Below, in pieces: positions 20,192-29,021 of a DNA stretch of 64,000 bases. Origin of the DNA: Paenibacillus oenotherae (GTDB taxonomy: Bacteria; Bacillota; Bacilli; Paenibacillales; Paenibacillaceae); assembly GCF_019443105.1 (NCBI RefSeq), contig NZ_JAHZIJ010000011.1, positions 99,966 to 163,965 on the forward strand, in the 5' to 3' direction. The notes under the pieces were generated by a model, which was not told where the DNA came from, did not search any database, and saw nothing but the letters and a program-made list of their open reading frames with translations. Every line of letters begins with the position of its first letter. The stretch's first letter is position 1. A program made the position numbers and the translations under genes.

Positions 20192-20845
20192 TTATCTCTT
20201 TGGGAGGTGGACCGATTTGATGTGTGCGGCATGCCAGCATTTGGACAACCCATCCGGTGTAACAAGCTCGATGATTCCTTGATGTATGGCGTGCAAGCGT
20301 CCAACCTGATCTGTTCGAAGCCCAAGATCTATGACAATGACAGATCCTAATTCAACCTCAAGCTGCTCGATCCAGGTCTGTCTGAACGGGAGAGAAGTTG
20401 CCGGAGAATCGGGGCTCGTATTCAAGAACCCGTCAGACGAAGCCGGGGAGAACCACTTGATGTGGAAGGCCGGAATGTAAGAGATGTGATGGCGCACGGT
20501 GTCAAAGACGATATAGTCATCCATAATATGCAGAATTCGTCCATACAGCGTTTGCTGTCCGGTCAGATAGAGTTCGATGAATTGTCCTTTTGCAGCTATG
20601 ATCAATGAAGCGAAGGTGCTTCCGCTGGCTGTCCATTGCGGAGCGGACGGCGTCAGCATCTGTGCATCCAGATCAGCTCGCAATAGATGGAGATGCTGCA
20701 AGGCAATATAGTAATAGCTGCTTTCCCGATGCAAGACGAGATAGTCCTCGCCAATATCGATAAGCAGGCCGTTCATCCCCTTGCCCCTGTATTCTGTGAC
20801 TTCAATCGCCACAGGCTTCCCCATGTATGGGTGAAACAAGCTCAT
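20192..20845 (-). CDS. Sm-like repeat protein, DUF2642-type
   Basis: 217 aa. Three tandem segments share one pattern, each about 45-60 residues: GKPVAIEVTEYRGKG...YYYIALQHLHLL (about 10-55), GQFIELYLTGQQTLYG...ISYIPAFHIKWF (about 85-132), and LEVELGSVIVIDLG...CWHAAHIKSVHLP (about 160-215). They look like DUF2642/Sm-like beta barrels. The family is common in spore formers and some members are spore-coat associated; the role here is unknown. Chosen ATG lies 8 bases after GGGAG; a GTG three codons upstream is the alternative. Converges with rng, only 3 bases apart. Confidence 0.7.
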   Translation of the reverse strand: MSLFHPYMGKPVAIEVTEYRGKGMNGLLIDIGEDYLVLHRESSYYYIALQHLHLLRADLDAQMLTPSAPQWTASGSTFASLIIAAKGQFIELYLTGQQTLYGRILHIMDDYIVFDTVRHHISYIPAFHIKWFSPASSDGFLNTSPDSPATSLPFRQTWIEQLEVELGSVIVIDLGLRTDQVGRLHAIHQGIIELVTPDGLSKCWHAAHIKSVHLPKR

Positions 20846-20866
20846 ATCAATCACTCCCTTCTACGA

Positions 20867-22237
20867 TTAATAAATCCAATTAACCCAATAATACAGCGCA
20901 ACAAGCGTGAATAACACGGTTGGCGGAATGACTATAATCGTAATTCTCGTATAATCCTTCCATGAAATTTTCACTTTGTTCTTCCGCAGAATATGCATCC
21001 AAATCAAAGAAGCAAGAGTACCGATTGGCAATAGCAATGATCCGATGTCACTGCCAATTACATTAGCCAAATAAGCGATCTTGAGTGAAAGCGGATCAAG
21101 GCTCATCTCTGTCAAGGTGAGAGTACCGATCATGAGTGCGGGATGATTGTTGAACAGGGTGGACATGAAGCTCTGTACGCCTCCCATAATTAAGCTGGCA
21201 TTCAACAGGCTTCCCTGGACGAGTGGACTGAAGTAGGTGACGAGCCAATTCGTCAGGCCGATATTATGCAAGCCATAGATTATGACATACATGCCGAAGG
21301 CGAAGATCAGAATATGCCACGGTGTCTTCTTCAGCATGTCCATCGGGGGCATTCGCAGGTAGTACCATCTCCAGCCGAGCAGCAGACAAGAGCCGATGAC
21401 GGAGACGATCTCAATAGGAATGGCGAAATAGGAGGCGACAAACAAACTGACGCGGACGGCGAATACGAACAGCAGCACCTTCTGCATGAAGCGGGTTCTT
21501 TGTCTGGGAGTTAGCAGGCTTAGCTTGGACACGGGATGATCCTTGAGCGGATGGTGCCACAGGTCGGAGCTTGGCGCCCACAGCTTGTTTTTTAGTTGCG
21601 GCAGACGCTTGGGCAAGGTTTTATAGCAGCATATGAACAGCAGAGATACAAGAACCAGCAGGCCAAGTGTAGCGGGTACAAACATCATGATTGTGTGCAT
21701 ATAAAGATCCATATGAACGATCTTCAGCGCAATCAGATTGACAATGTTGCTGACGCCAATCGGCGCGCTTGAAGCAGTGGCGACAAGAGCGCCCGACAGC
21801 AGGTACGGTATTTTCTGATGGTTCTTGATGCCAAGGTTCTGAAGCAGAATAAGCAGAATTGGTGTTGTAATGAGGATACTCCCGTCATTATTGAAGAATA
21901 GCGTCATCAGGAAGCAGATCAGGTTAACATACCAGAACAGCCGAATACCGGAGCCTTTGGCTCTGGCTGCCAGCCCCTCAGCTGCCCATACGAAAAATCC
22001 GAAGCTCTCCAGTACAACTGCCATTACAATCGTTGCCATTATCGTGATGGCGGCACCGCTGACCGTAGCACTGATCTGTCCAAAATCAGCCAATGTCACT
22101 GTTCCGCTTAATAGTACAAGCAGTGCGCCTATAGAGGATGGAATGGCTTCGTTCAATTCTTTGGGCCTCCATAAAATAAGAACAACGGTCATCACAAATG
22201 CAAAAATCGTAATGGTTGTAGCTGCTGACCCGTACAT
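20867..22237 (-). CDS. ArsB/NhaD-superfamily permease
   Basis: 456 aa with about 11-12 transmembrane helices. The conserved FFNNDGSILITTPILL segment and its C-terminal counterpart (STLFNNHPALMIGTL) place it in the ArsB/NhaD ion-transporter superfamily, close to arsenical-pump-like proteins such as B. subtilis YdfA. Substrate cannot be told: arsenite export is possible, but no arsR, arsC or arsA is nearby. Forms a reverse-strand unit with the peptide gene upstream (35-base gap). Confidence 0.8.
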   Translation of the reverse strand: MYGSAATTITIFAFVMTVVLILWRPKELNEAIPSSIGALLVLLSGTVTLADFGQISATVSGAAITIMATIVMAVVLESFGFFVWAAEGLAARAKGSGIRLFWYVNLICFLMTLFFNNDGSILITTPILLILLQNLGIKNHQKIPYLLSGALVATASSAPIGVSNIVNLIALKIVHMDLYMHTIMMFVPATLGLLVLVSLLFICCYKTLPKRLPQLKNKLWAPSSDLWHHPLKDHPVSKLSLLTPRQRTRFMQKVLLFVFAVRVSLFVASYFAIPIEIVSVIGSCLLLGWRWYYLRMPPMDMLKKTPWHILIFAFGMYVIIYGLHNIGLTNWLVTYFSPLVQGSLLNASLIMGGVQSFMSTLFNNHPALMIGTLTLTEMSLDPLSLKIAYLANVIGSDIGSLLLPIGTLASLIWMHILRKNKVKISWKDYTRITIIVIPPTVLFTLVALYYWVNWIY

Positions 22238-22272
22238 GAATCGTTATCACCCCTGTCTGAACTTGGCATATT

Positions 22273-22434
22273 TCAAAGATGGATGTTGGTATAGGCTGGC
22301 TCATCAGCATCTTTCGTTGTTGTGCCATCTGGCCGCTGCTGAATCTCGGCGGCAGCCGATTCCGGGACAGGTGGTTGAAGCAGGGAAAACAATACGGATC
22401 CGGCAACCGCAATGATCACAAGCAATAAGAGCAT
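22273..22434 (-). CDS. Small single-pass membrane protein, unknown
   Basis: 53 aa. Begins MLLLLVIIAVAGSVLFSL, a single hydrophobic helix, followed by a polar tail rich in Pro, Glu, Asp and Thr. An excellent AGGGAGG lies about 9 bases upstream of the ATG, which supports translation. No recognisable family. Likely transcribed with the ArsB-type permease. Confidence 0.55.
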   Translation of the reverse strand: MLLLLVIIAVAGSVLFSLLQPPVPESAAAEIQQRPDGTTTKDADEPAYTNIHL

Positions 22435-22464
22435 TATTTTTCGCCTCCCTTGGCAAATATAGCG

Positions 22465-22488
22465 ATCTATCATTCGCCATTGATAGAT
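22465..22488 (-). promoter_or_regulatory. Operator-like inverted repeat before the permease unit
   Basis: Perfect 8-bp arms ATCTATCA (22465-22472) and TGATAGAT (22481-22488) with an 8-base spacer, about 30 bases upstream of the small-protein start. A further TGATAG lies at 22491-22496. A weak reverse-strand -10 (TATATT) is just downstream, so a bound repressor would block transcription. Regulator unknown. Confidence 0.5.
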
Positions 22489-22604
22489 GTTGATAGGATC
22501 ATTTTATGTTCATGGACAGGGATGGTGATAGGCCGCTCACCTGTCGGGCAGCTTGGTGACAGTCTATATTTGTCTGGCAAATCGTAAAGTTAGCGAATTG
22601 ATAG

Positions 22605-22633
22605 TTGATTCTATGCGATGCCTGTGATAAACT
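22605..22633 (+). promoter_or_regulatory. Probable sigma-A promoter for rplU
   Basis: TTGATT (22605-22610), 17-base spacer, TAAACT (22628-22633). Imperfect -10, but correctly placed for the L21 leader. Confidence 0.45.
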
Positions 22634-22639
22634 ACTATG

Positions 22640-22763
22640 GTGCGTGCAGAAGAGGTCTACTCTTGTCATGCTATTACCGCACAGATCAGGTACCCAAGTC
22701 TGAATGGCTGGGCTGTTCGGCACCTGAATCAGGCGAGTCTTCGAGAATAAGGAGGTGCACTAC
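22640..22763 (+). promoter_or_regulatory. Probable L21 leader upstream of rplU
   Basis: The 120-base untranslated leader contains several complementary stretches (for example gtctactcttg with cgagtcttcgaga). Bacillota carry a structured L21 leader in this position that lets the protein control its operon. I assign it by position and apparent structure, not by a verified consensus. Confidence 0.45.
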
Positions 22764-23075
22764 ATGTTCGCGATTATTGAAACTGGCGGCAAGCAGTACA
22801 AAGTTCAAGAGGGCGATGTACTTTACATTGAGAAACTGGACGCTAATGACGGAGAGAACGTAACGTTCGACCGCGTATTGGCTGTTTCTAAAGGCGACGG
22901 TCTCGTAACAGGTACTCCGGTTGTTGCCGGCGCTACTGTAACGGCGAAAGTCGAGAAACACGGCAAAGGTCAAAAAATCATCGTTTACAAATACAAAGCG
23001 AAGAAAAACTACCGTCGTAAGCAAGGTCATCGTCAACCGTACACGAAAGTGACGATCGGCGCTATCAAAGCTTAG
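22764..23075 (+). CDS. rplU: 50S ribosomal protein L21
   Basis: 103 aa, full length. Starts [18 protein letters not shown], the L21 signature; the C-terminal [16 protein letters not shown] binds 23S rRNA. ATG has AAGGAGG about 8 bases upstream. First of the conserved rplU-prp-rpmA unit. Confidence 0.99.
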   Translation: MFAIIETGGKQYKVQEGDVLYIEKLDANDGENVTFDRVLAVSKGDGLVTGTPVVAGATVTAKVEKHGKGQKIIVYKYKAKKNYRRKQGHRQPYTKVTIGAIKA

Positions 23076-23085
23076 TAGGCTGGAA

Positions 23086-23427
23086 ATGATAACAATCACG
23101 ATTGAGCGGCATTCCGCCGACGATAGACGGATTGTATCGTTTGCGATTGAGGGACACGCTAAGTTTGCCAAGCCTGGCAAGGATATTATTTGTGCAGGCG
23201 TATCGGCTGTAACGGTCGGTACGGTGAACGCGATTGAGGAGTTGGCTGGCCTTGAGCTGCCGGCTTCCATGAAGAGCGGCTGGCTGCAATCGGAGGTTCC
23301 GGAGCAAGCGGAGCAGCTTGTCAATGAGCGTGTTCAACTGCTGCTGGAATCGATGATTGTCATGCTGGAATCAATCGCAGCCTCATACGGCAAGTATGTT
23401 CTAATTCGTGAACAATATCGGTTATGA
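23086..23427 (+). CDS. prp: Ribosomal-processing cysteine protease Prp
   Basis: 113 aa. Prp removes the N-terminal extension of ribosomal protein L27. The catalytic pair is visible as His24 (GHAKFAKPG) and Cys36 (DIICAGVSA). Located between rplU and rpmA, as in all Bacillota with the extended L27. The Shine-Dalgarno is weak (GGCTGG), which may keep expression below that of the flanking ribosomal genes. Confidence 0.95.
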   Translation: MITITIERHSADDRRIVSFAIEGHAKFAKPGKDIICAGVSAVTVGTVNAIEELAGLELPASMKSGWLQSEVPEQAEQLVNERVQLLLESMIVMLESIAASYGKYVLIREQYRL

Positions 23428-23441
23428 AGGAGGGAACAACC

Positions 23442-23753
23442 ATGTTGAAACTGAATCTTCAGCTTTTCGCTTCGAAGAAAGGTGTAGGTTCCACTAAGAA
23501 CGGTCGTGATAGCCAATCGAAACGTCTTGGCGCTAAACGTGCTGACGGTCAATTGGTATCAGCGGGCAGCATTCTTTTCCGCCAACGCGGAACGAAGATC
23601 CACCCGGGCAATAATGTTGGAATCGGCAAAGATGACACGTTATTCGCGAAAGTGGAAGGCGTGGTTAAGTTTGAACGTTGGGGACGCGACCGCAAGAAAG
23701 TAAGCGTCTATCCGGTAGATGTAGCTGCTGTAGCTGCTGCAGTTCAAGCATAA
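23442..23753 (+). CDS. rpmA: 50S ribosomal protein L27 with Prp-cleaved extension
   Basis: 103 aa. The N-terminus reads [14 protein letters not shown]; Prp cuts after LQLF to expose the mature end that reaches the peptidyl-transferase centre. The rest ([30 protein letters not shown]) is canonical L27. ATG at 23442 follows AAGGAGGG; the frame is open six codons further upstream. Confidence 0.99.
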   Translation: MLKLNLQLFASKKGVGSTKNGRDSQSKRLGAKRADGQLVSAGSILFRQRGTKIHPGNNVGIGKDDTLFAKVEGVVKFERWGRDRKKVSVYPVDVAAVAAAVQA

Positions 23754-23762
23754 TAGACACGA

Positions 23763-23798
23763 AGCCCCGGTTTGCTTATGCAGGCCGGGGCTTTTTTT
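23763..23798 (+). terminator. Rho-independent terminator after rpmA
   Basis: Stem agccccgg (23763-23770) / ccggggct (23785-23792), followed by seven T. Confidence 0.95.
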
Positions 23799-23891
23799 GT
23801 CATGAATGTGATGTGCTGTGTGATGAACTTTCTTGCTTGTCATGCTATACTGGTTAAATGCTAGGAAAGAACAGGAAAGTAGGATCCGTTC

Positions 23892-24626
23892 ATGAATCGC
23901 TTTAGAATGACGAAGCTTTATGCAGCTGGATCAGTCATACTGCCGGCGGCAGCGGTTTTGATTTGGCACTCTCAGCTTTGGGTAATCGCCGTTTTTCTCG
24001 CTTGGTTTCTTGCAGCCGCACTGTTGTGGATCTGGTGTGACCGCAAGGAGCAGGGGCAGCGTCTCGCTCGCACGGTTCATGCGATGCAGACCTCATCCAT
24101 AGCGACTTTGAACCATCACCGCCATGACTGGATGAATGAGCTTCAAGTGCTATATGGGTACATTCGTATGGGCAAAGAGGATAAGATGGTGGTGTGCGTG
24201 GAACAGATAAGAGAGAGAATGACGGCAGAGAGCAGGATTGCCAGGCTTGGCATTCCATCACTCGTTGCGTATTTGCAATCATTTCGTACGATGACACATG
24301 CCATGGAACTTGATGTAGAGATTGAGGGCGAGCTTAGTCTGGCGGGACTCCCGCTGGATGGGGAGCAGACTGGCGAGGCAATTATCGATATTATCAACGC
24401 TTACCGGCTTGGGACCAAGCAAGGAGCTGGTGATGTTGCTAAGCTGTCCGTTGATTTTGTGCTTGGCGATCATTCACTCGATGTTACCTTCCATTACGAT
24501 GGGGAATTGAATGATGCGAGCGATTGGAAGCAGAAATGCAAGCGAGCTCTGAAAGGTTCTCCGTTTAAAGCGGTGGAGCTGGAGCAGCCGGCTAACATAA
24601 TACTTGAGGCTAAGCTTGGGAATTAA
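23892..24626 (+). CDS. spo0B: Sporulation phosphotransferase Spo0B-like
   Basis: 244 aa. In the phosphorelay, Spo0B moves phosphate from Spo0F to Spo0A. The phosphorylatable histidine is likely His78 in LNHHRHDWMNELQVLYGYI, which matches the HDWMN core of B. subtilis Spo0B. Unlike the 192-aa soluble B. subtilis protein, this one has two hydrophobic helices at the N-terminus (about 9-25 and 29-48), suggesting membrane attachment. The weak ATPase-like C-terminal domain follows. Position before obgE is conserved. Confidence 0.85.
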   Translation: MNRFRMTKLYAAGSVILPAAAVLIWHSQLWVIAVFLAWFLAAALLWIWCDRKEQGQRLARTVHAMQTSSIATLNHHRHDWMNELQVLYGYIRMGKEDKMVVCVEQIRERMTAESRIARLGIPSLVAYLQSFRTMTHAMELDVEIEGELSLAGLPLDGEQTGEAIIDIINAYRLGTKQGAGDVAKLSVDFVLGDHSLDVTFHYDGELNDASDWKQKCKRALKGSPFKAVELEQPANIILEAKLGN

Positions 24627-24640
24627 TTGGAGGATAAGGC

Positions 24641-25963
24641 ATGTTTGTCGATAAAGCGAAGATATTTGTTAAAGGCGGGGACGGTGGCAATGGCATCGTA
24701 TCTTACCGCCGTGAGAAGTATGTCCCGGAGGGCGGACCGGCTGGCGGAGACGGCGGCAAGGGCGCGGATGTTATTTTTCGGGTAGATGAAGGTTTAAGAA
24801 CGCTGATGGATTTCCGTTATCAGAAGCATTTCAAGGGAGAGCGCGGAGAGCGTGGCAAGGTGAAGAGCATGCACGGCGCCAACGCAGAGAACATGATTGT
24901 CCGCATCCCTCCTGGAACGGTATTGATCGATGATGATACGCAGGAAATTATCGCGGATATGACGCGGCATGGACAGGAAGTGATCGTAGCTCGCGGCGGA
25001 CGCGGCGGACGCGGCAATTGCCGTTTCGCCACGCCAAGCAATCCGGCTCCTGATTTCTGTGAGAATGGTGAAGAGGGCAAGGAGCGCTGGATCATTCTGG
25101 AGCTGAAGGTTATGGCTGATGTCGGTCTGGTCGGCTTTCCAAGCGTAGGCAAATCGACGCTGTTATCCGTTGTTTCCGGTGCGAAGCCTAAGATCGGCGC
25201 GTATCATTTTACTACCCTGTCTCCCAATCTGGGCGTTGTTGATGTTGGTGATGGAAGAAGCTTCGTAATGGCTGACCTGCCGGGGCTGATTGAGGGCGCG
25301 CATGAAGGTGTCGGTCTCGGTCATGATTTTCTCCGGCATGTTGAGCGGACCCGTGTTATTCTGCATGTGGTTGACATGTCCGGCTCAGAGGGACGCGATC
25401 CGTTCGAGGATTGGGTGAAGATCAATGATGAGCTGAAGCTGTACAATCCGCTGCTGGCGGAGAGGCCCCAGGTCATTGCTGCCAACAAAATGGACATGCC
25501 GGAAGCGGAGGAGCAGCTGGCTCTGTTCCGTGAACAGCTGGCTGCCCGCGAGGATGGCGATAAGTACGAGATCATTCCGATGTCGTCGCTGACGAAGAAG
25601 GGTGTGCAGGAGCTGCTCTACAAGGCAGCGGATCTGCTTGAGACTGTACCTGAGCTGCCTTCCCTGGAAGAGGTGAAGGACGTTGCTGAGCGCAAGGTGT
25701 TCACCTATGAGCAGGAGGAAGACAACTCCTTCACGATACGCAGAGAGAATGAGGATTATGTCGTGGAGAGCGCGGCTATTGAGAAGTTCATCAAGCGTGT
25801 GAACTTGAATACGCAGGACGCGATACTCCGGTTCGGACGCACGATGCGCAAGATGGGCGTTGACGCGGAGCTTCGCAAGAGAGGCGCGAAGGATGGGGAT
25901 ACGGTTCGTATTGGCGATTTCACCTTCGAGTTCTTTGAGGGAAGCGACTATTTCTACGATTAA
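24641..25963 (+). CDS. obgE: GTPase Obg
   Basis: 440 aa. Essential ribosome-associated GTPase linked to 50S maturation and, in Bacillus, sporulation initiation. Glycine-rich Obg fold (1-158, [23 protein letters not shown]), G domain with G1 GFPSVGKS at 165-172, G3 [10 protein letters not shown]4 NKMD, and a C-terminal OCT domain (about 350-430). ATG follows GGAGG, 14 bases after spo0B. Confidence 0.98.
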   Translation: MFVDKAKIFVKGGDGGNGIVSYRREKYVPEGGPAGGDGGKGADVIFRVDEGLRTLMDFRYQKHFKGERGERGKVKSMHGANAENMIVRIPPGTVLIDDDTQEIIADMTRHGQEVIVARGGRGGRGNCRFATPSNPAPDFCENGEEGKERWIILELKVMADVGLVGFPSVGKSTLLSVVSGAKPKIGAYHFTTLSPNLGVVDVGDGRSFVMADLPGLIEGAHEGVGLGHDFLRHVERTRVILHVVDMSGSEGRDPFEDWVKINDELKLYNPLLAERPQVIAANKMDMPEAEEQLALFREQLAAREDGDKYEIIPMSSLTKKGVQELLYKAADLLETVPELPSLEEVKDVAERKVFTYEQEEDNSFTIRRENEDYVVESAAIEKFIKRVNLNTQDAILRFGRTMRKMGVDAELRKRGAKDGDTVRIGDFTFEFFEGSDYFYD

Positions 25964-25972
25964 ACAAAATTG

Positions 25973-26027
25973 AACTGCTTCATGCCATTCTCTGCACCAG
26001 ATGCGGAGAGGGCATGAGGCAGTTTTT
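25973..26027 (+). terminator. Rho-independent terminator after obgE
   Basis: 14-bp stem aactgcttcatgcc / ggcatgaggcagtt with one G-U pair, followed by TTTTT. Confidence 0.85.
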
Positions 26028-26091
26028 CATTTGCTGGCCAGGGAGCAGCGTTTGCAAAGCGCATTTGGTAATGCGAGGATCTTTTTGCCTA

Positions 26092-26120
26092 TTGCCGCAT
26101 GCGATATAATTCGATATAAT
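26092..26120 (+). promoter_or_regulatory. Sigma-A promoter for pheB-hom
   Basis: TTGCCG (26092-26097), 17-base spacer, perfect TATAAT (26115-26120). A second TATAAT overlaps at 26105-26110. Confidence 0.65.
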
Positions 26121-26165
26121 GTCCACTATAGATGAACATCTGTCTCTTGTAGGAGGACGATCAGG

Positions 26166-26603
26166 ATGACGGAACGGTATGTTGTCGTTCGCGCGGATAT
26201 TTTGCCCGAAGCGATTGTCAAGACGATCCAGGTTAAGGAAATGATTCAGCGCGGCGAAGCTGCTACTGTTCATGAAGCGACCGAGAGAGCGGGAATAAGC
26301 CGCAGCGCGTTCTATAAGTACAAGGATGGCGTATATGCGCTCAATCAGCTTGATCGTGAGCGGATCGTGACGATTTCGATGGATTTGGAGCATCGCTCCG
26401 GCGTATTGTCCAAAGTGCTGGGCCTTGTTGCGAGCTCGGAGTGCAATGTGCTGACCATCAACCAGACCATTCCGCTGCAAGGGATGGCGAATGTGGTTAT
26501 TTCCGTGGAAACTTCGTTCTTGAGCGACGGTCTTACGGATCTTATGGAAGCTATTAGAGGACAAGACGGCGTGCGCAAAGCGTCCGTCATCGGACAAGGA
26601 TAG
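26166..26603 (+). CDS. pheB: ACT domain-containing protein PheB
   Basis: 145 aa. Family UPF0735. A helix-turn-helix-like N-terminus (ATVHEATERAGISRSAFYKYKDGV) is joined to an ACT domain (about 68-140, IVTISMDLEHRSGVLSKVL). ACT domains usually bind amino acids, so an effector or regulator role in the threonine/phenylalanine genes that follow is plausible but unproven. ATG follows AGGAGG. Confidence 0.92.
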   Translation: MTERYVVVRADILPEAIVKTIQVKEMIQRGEAATVHEATERAGISRSAFYKYKDGVYALNQLDRERIVTISMDLEHRSGVLSKVLGLVASSECNVLTINQTIPLQGMANVVISVETSFLSDGLTDLMEAIRGQDGVRKASVIGQG

Positions 26604-26626
26604 AATGAACGAATGGAGGAGAAACG

Positions 26627-27913
26627 ATGAAAGCGATAAAAGTGGGGTTGCTTGGACTTGGAACGGTCGGAACGGGTGTCGTTCGAATCGTGGAAGGTCA
26701 TCAAGAGGATTTGCAAAGCCAGGTTGGTTCGCCAATCGTCATCGAGCAGGTGCTCGTGCAGAATAAGAGCAAGGCGCGTTCGCTCGCAATTGATCCCGGG
26801 AAGCTGACAGAGGACCCATGGGACATTATCCATAACCCGGAGATCGACGTCATTGTTGAGGTTATGGGCGGTATCGAGCAGACGAAAGGCTATATTCTTG
26901 AAGCGCTTGCTAATGGCAAGCATATCGTGACAGCGAACAAGGATCTGATGGCGCTGCACGGGCCGGAGATTCTTCAGAAAGCGCAGCAGCATGGATGCGA
27001 TGTGCTGTATGAGGCGAGCGTTGCCGGGGGCATTCCGATCATTCGTACGCTAATCGAAGGGTTCTCCTCCGACCGGATTACGAAGATAATGGGTATCGTT
27101 AATGGAACAACGAATTATATCTTGACGAAGATGAGCCAGGAGGGCGCTGATTACGCTGATGTTCTCAAGGAAGCGCAGGCTCTTGGTTATGCGGAGGCCG
27201 ATCCGACTTCTGATGTGGAGGGACTGGATGCAGCACGCAAAATGACGATTCTGTCCACGCTCGGCTTCCGTGCGAATGTAGCGCTTGAAGATGTGGATGT
27301 GAAGGGAATATCCGCGGTCAGCCGCGAAGATATCCAATATGCGAAGCGTCTCGGCTATGAAGTGAAGCTGCTTGGAATTGCGGAGAGGCAGGATGATTAT
27401 ATCAGCGTCAGCGTTCAGCCGACAATGGTGAAGCAAAGCCATCCTATCGCTTCTGTCAATGGCGTGTTCAACGCTGTCTACGTATACGGTGAAGCGGTTG
27501 GAGAGACGATGTTCTATGGTCCGGGTGCAGGCGAGCTTCCTACTGCAACTTCGGTCGTAGCTGATCTTGTTGCCGTCGTCAAGAACCTGAAGCTCGGTGT
27601 GAACGGCAAGCAGGAGCTGTTGTCTTACAAGGAGAAGAAGCTTAAGACCGATGAGCAGATCGCTGCCAAGTATTTCATGCTGCTGCATGTAGAAGATCGT
27701 GCAGGCGTGCTTGCGCGTATTACACAAGCGTTTGCGGATTGTGAAGTGAGCCTTGGCTCCGTACTGCAGCAGCCGAATTCGACTGACCATATTGCCGAGA
27801 TCATTATCATTACCCATGACGCAAGCAAGGCTTCGATCGGGAAGGTTCTGCAGGCATTCGGCAGCATGGAGGTCGTCAAGAGCGTTAAGAGTGTCTATCG
27901 CGTTGAAGGCTGA
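26627..27913 (+). CDS. hom: Homoserine dehydrogenase
   Basis: 428 aa. Reduces aspartate semialdehyde to homoserine, the branch point to threonine and methionine. NAD(P) fold GLLGLGTVGTGVV at residues 8-20, catalytic region GIVNGTTNYILTKM and EAQALGYAEADPTSDVEG, and a C-terminal ACT domain (about 350-428) for threonine feedback. ATG follows GGAGGAGAAACG. Confidence 0.98.
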   Translation: MKAIKVGLLGLGTVGTGVVRIVEGHQEDLQSQVGSPIVIEQVLVQNKSKARSLAIDPGKLTEDPWDIIHNPEIDVIVEVMGGIEQTKGYILEALANGKHIVTANKDLMALHGPEILQKAQQHGCDVLYEASVAGGIPIIRTLIEGFSSDRITKIMGIVNGTTNYILTKMSQEGADYADVLKEAQALGYAEADPTSDVEGLDAARKMTILSTLGFRANVALEDVDVKGISAVSREDIQYAKRLGYEVKLLGIAERQDDYISVSVQPTMVKQSHPIASVNGVFNAVYVYGEAVGETMFYGPGAGELPTATSVVADLVAVVKNLKLGVNGKQELLSYKEKKLKTDEQIAAKYFMLLHVEDRAGVLARITQAFADCEVSLGSVLQQPNSTDHIAEIIIITHDASKASIGKVLQAFGSMEVVKSVKSVYRVEG

Positions 27914-27948
27914 TCGATCCTGTAAACCTAAAGGAGTCATTACCGAAT

Positions 27949-28044
27949 ATGAGAGATTTGATGAACGCTGAGCCTCTCGTTGCAGAGGCGGCAGAAGAGT
28001 CTGTTATTGAGGCTAATCGCAAGTTGGAAGGTGATGTAAAATGA
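27949..28044 (+). CDS. Possible 31-aa peptide coupled to thrB
   Basis: Reads MRDLMNAEPLVAEAAEESV then IEANRKLEGDVK, acidic. AAAGGAGT lies 12 bases upstream of the ATG. Its TGA overlaps the thrB ATG (AAAATGATG), an arrangement that would couple translation. No homologue recognised; it could be chance, since the gap between hom and thrB is short. Confidence 0.4.
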   Translation: MRDLMNAEPLVAEAAEESVIEANRKLEGDVK

Positions 28045-29021
28045 TGGATCGGCGGGTAATTGTGAAGGTTCCGGCTAGTACGGCCAATCTGGGCCCGGGC
28101 TTCGATACGCTGGGCATGGCGCTCTCCCTGTATGCCTGGATTGAGATGACGCCACTTGCAAGCGGCGAGACCGTAATCGACCTGCATGGCGAGGGCTTGG
28201 ACGGGATTCCGCGGGACAAGTCCAATCTTATTTATAAAATCGCCCAGATCGTCTTCGACGAAGCGGGTGTATCGATACCCGAGCTGCATATCGCGATGTA
28301 TAGCGATATTCCGTTGACGCGCGGGCTGGGCAGCAGCGCATCGGCTATTGTCGGGGCATTGACGGCAGCGAATGCGCTTGTCGGCAATCCATTGAGCGAG
28401 GATCGGCTGTTCCAGATCGCAACTAAGCTGGAGGGTCACCCTGACAATGTGGGCGCCTCGCTGTTCGGCGGTATTATCGTCTCCTCGTGGGACGGCAGCC
28501 GGGCGGAGCTGATTCGGCTTGAGCCGCATTCCCAGCTGGAAGTGTTAGTGGCAATACCGGCGTTCCAGCTGTCTACGGAGAAGGCGCGCCATGCGCTCCC
28601 TTCCCAGATCGCAATGAGCGATGCTGTATTTAACGTAGCCAGCAGCTCCCTGCTAGTTGCGGCATTGGCGAGCGGGCGCTTCGATCTGATCAAGCATGCG
28701 ATGCGCGATCGGCTGCATCAGCCCTATCGTGCTGCGCTTATTCCGGGTATGGCGACCATTCTGGATGAGGCGACAGAGCATGGGGCGCTTGGCGCTGCGC
28801 TGAGCGGAGCCGGACCAACGCTGCTTGCACTCGTAGATGCGGCCAGCCCGGATAAGGCAGAGCTGGAGGCGTTCCTGATTGCCACTTTGCAGAAGGAAGG
28901 CATACAGGCGGAGACGATGTGGCTGAAGCCATGCGTCAGCGGGCCAGAAGTGACGGTATATAGCAGGGGAAGCGAAGGTGCTTCGTTTATGGATCAGATT
29001 AAAGGAGAAGTAAGGGCATGA
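28041..29021 (+). CDS. thrB: Homoserine kinase
   Basis: 326 aa. GHMP-family kinase that phosphorylates homoserine for threonine synthesis. N-terminal VKVPASTANLGPGFDTLGMAL, the ATP loop PLTRGLGSSASAIVGAL (about 92-108) and a C-terminal GAALSGAGPTLLAL are all present. Slightly longer than the usual 300 residues. ATG at 28041 or 28044; GGAAGGTGAT upstream. thrC is not in the window. Confidence 0.97.
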   Translation: MMDRRVIVKVPASTANLGPGFDTLGMALSLYAWIEMTPLASGETVIDLHGEGLDGIPRDKSNLIYKIAQIVFDEAGVSIPELHIAMYSDIPLTRGLGSSASAIVGALTAANALVGNPLSEDRLFQIATKLEGHPDNVGASLFGGIIVSSWDGSRAELIRLEPHSQLEVLVAIPAFQLSTEKARHALPSQIAMSDAVFNVASSSLLVAALASGRFDLIKHAMRDRLHQPYRAALIPGMATILDEATEHGALGAALSGAGPTLLALVDAASPDKAELEAFLIATLQKEGIQAETMWLKPCVSGPEVTVYSRGSEGASFMDQIKGEVRA

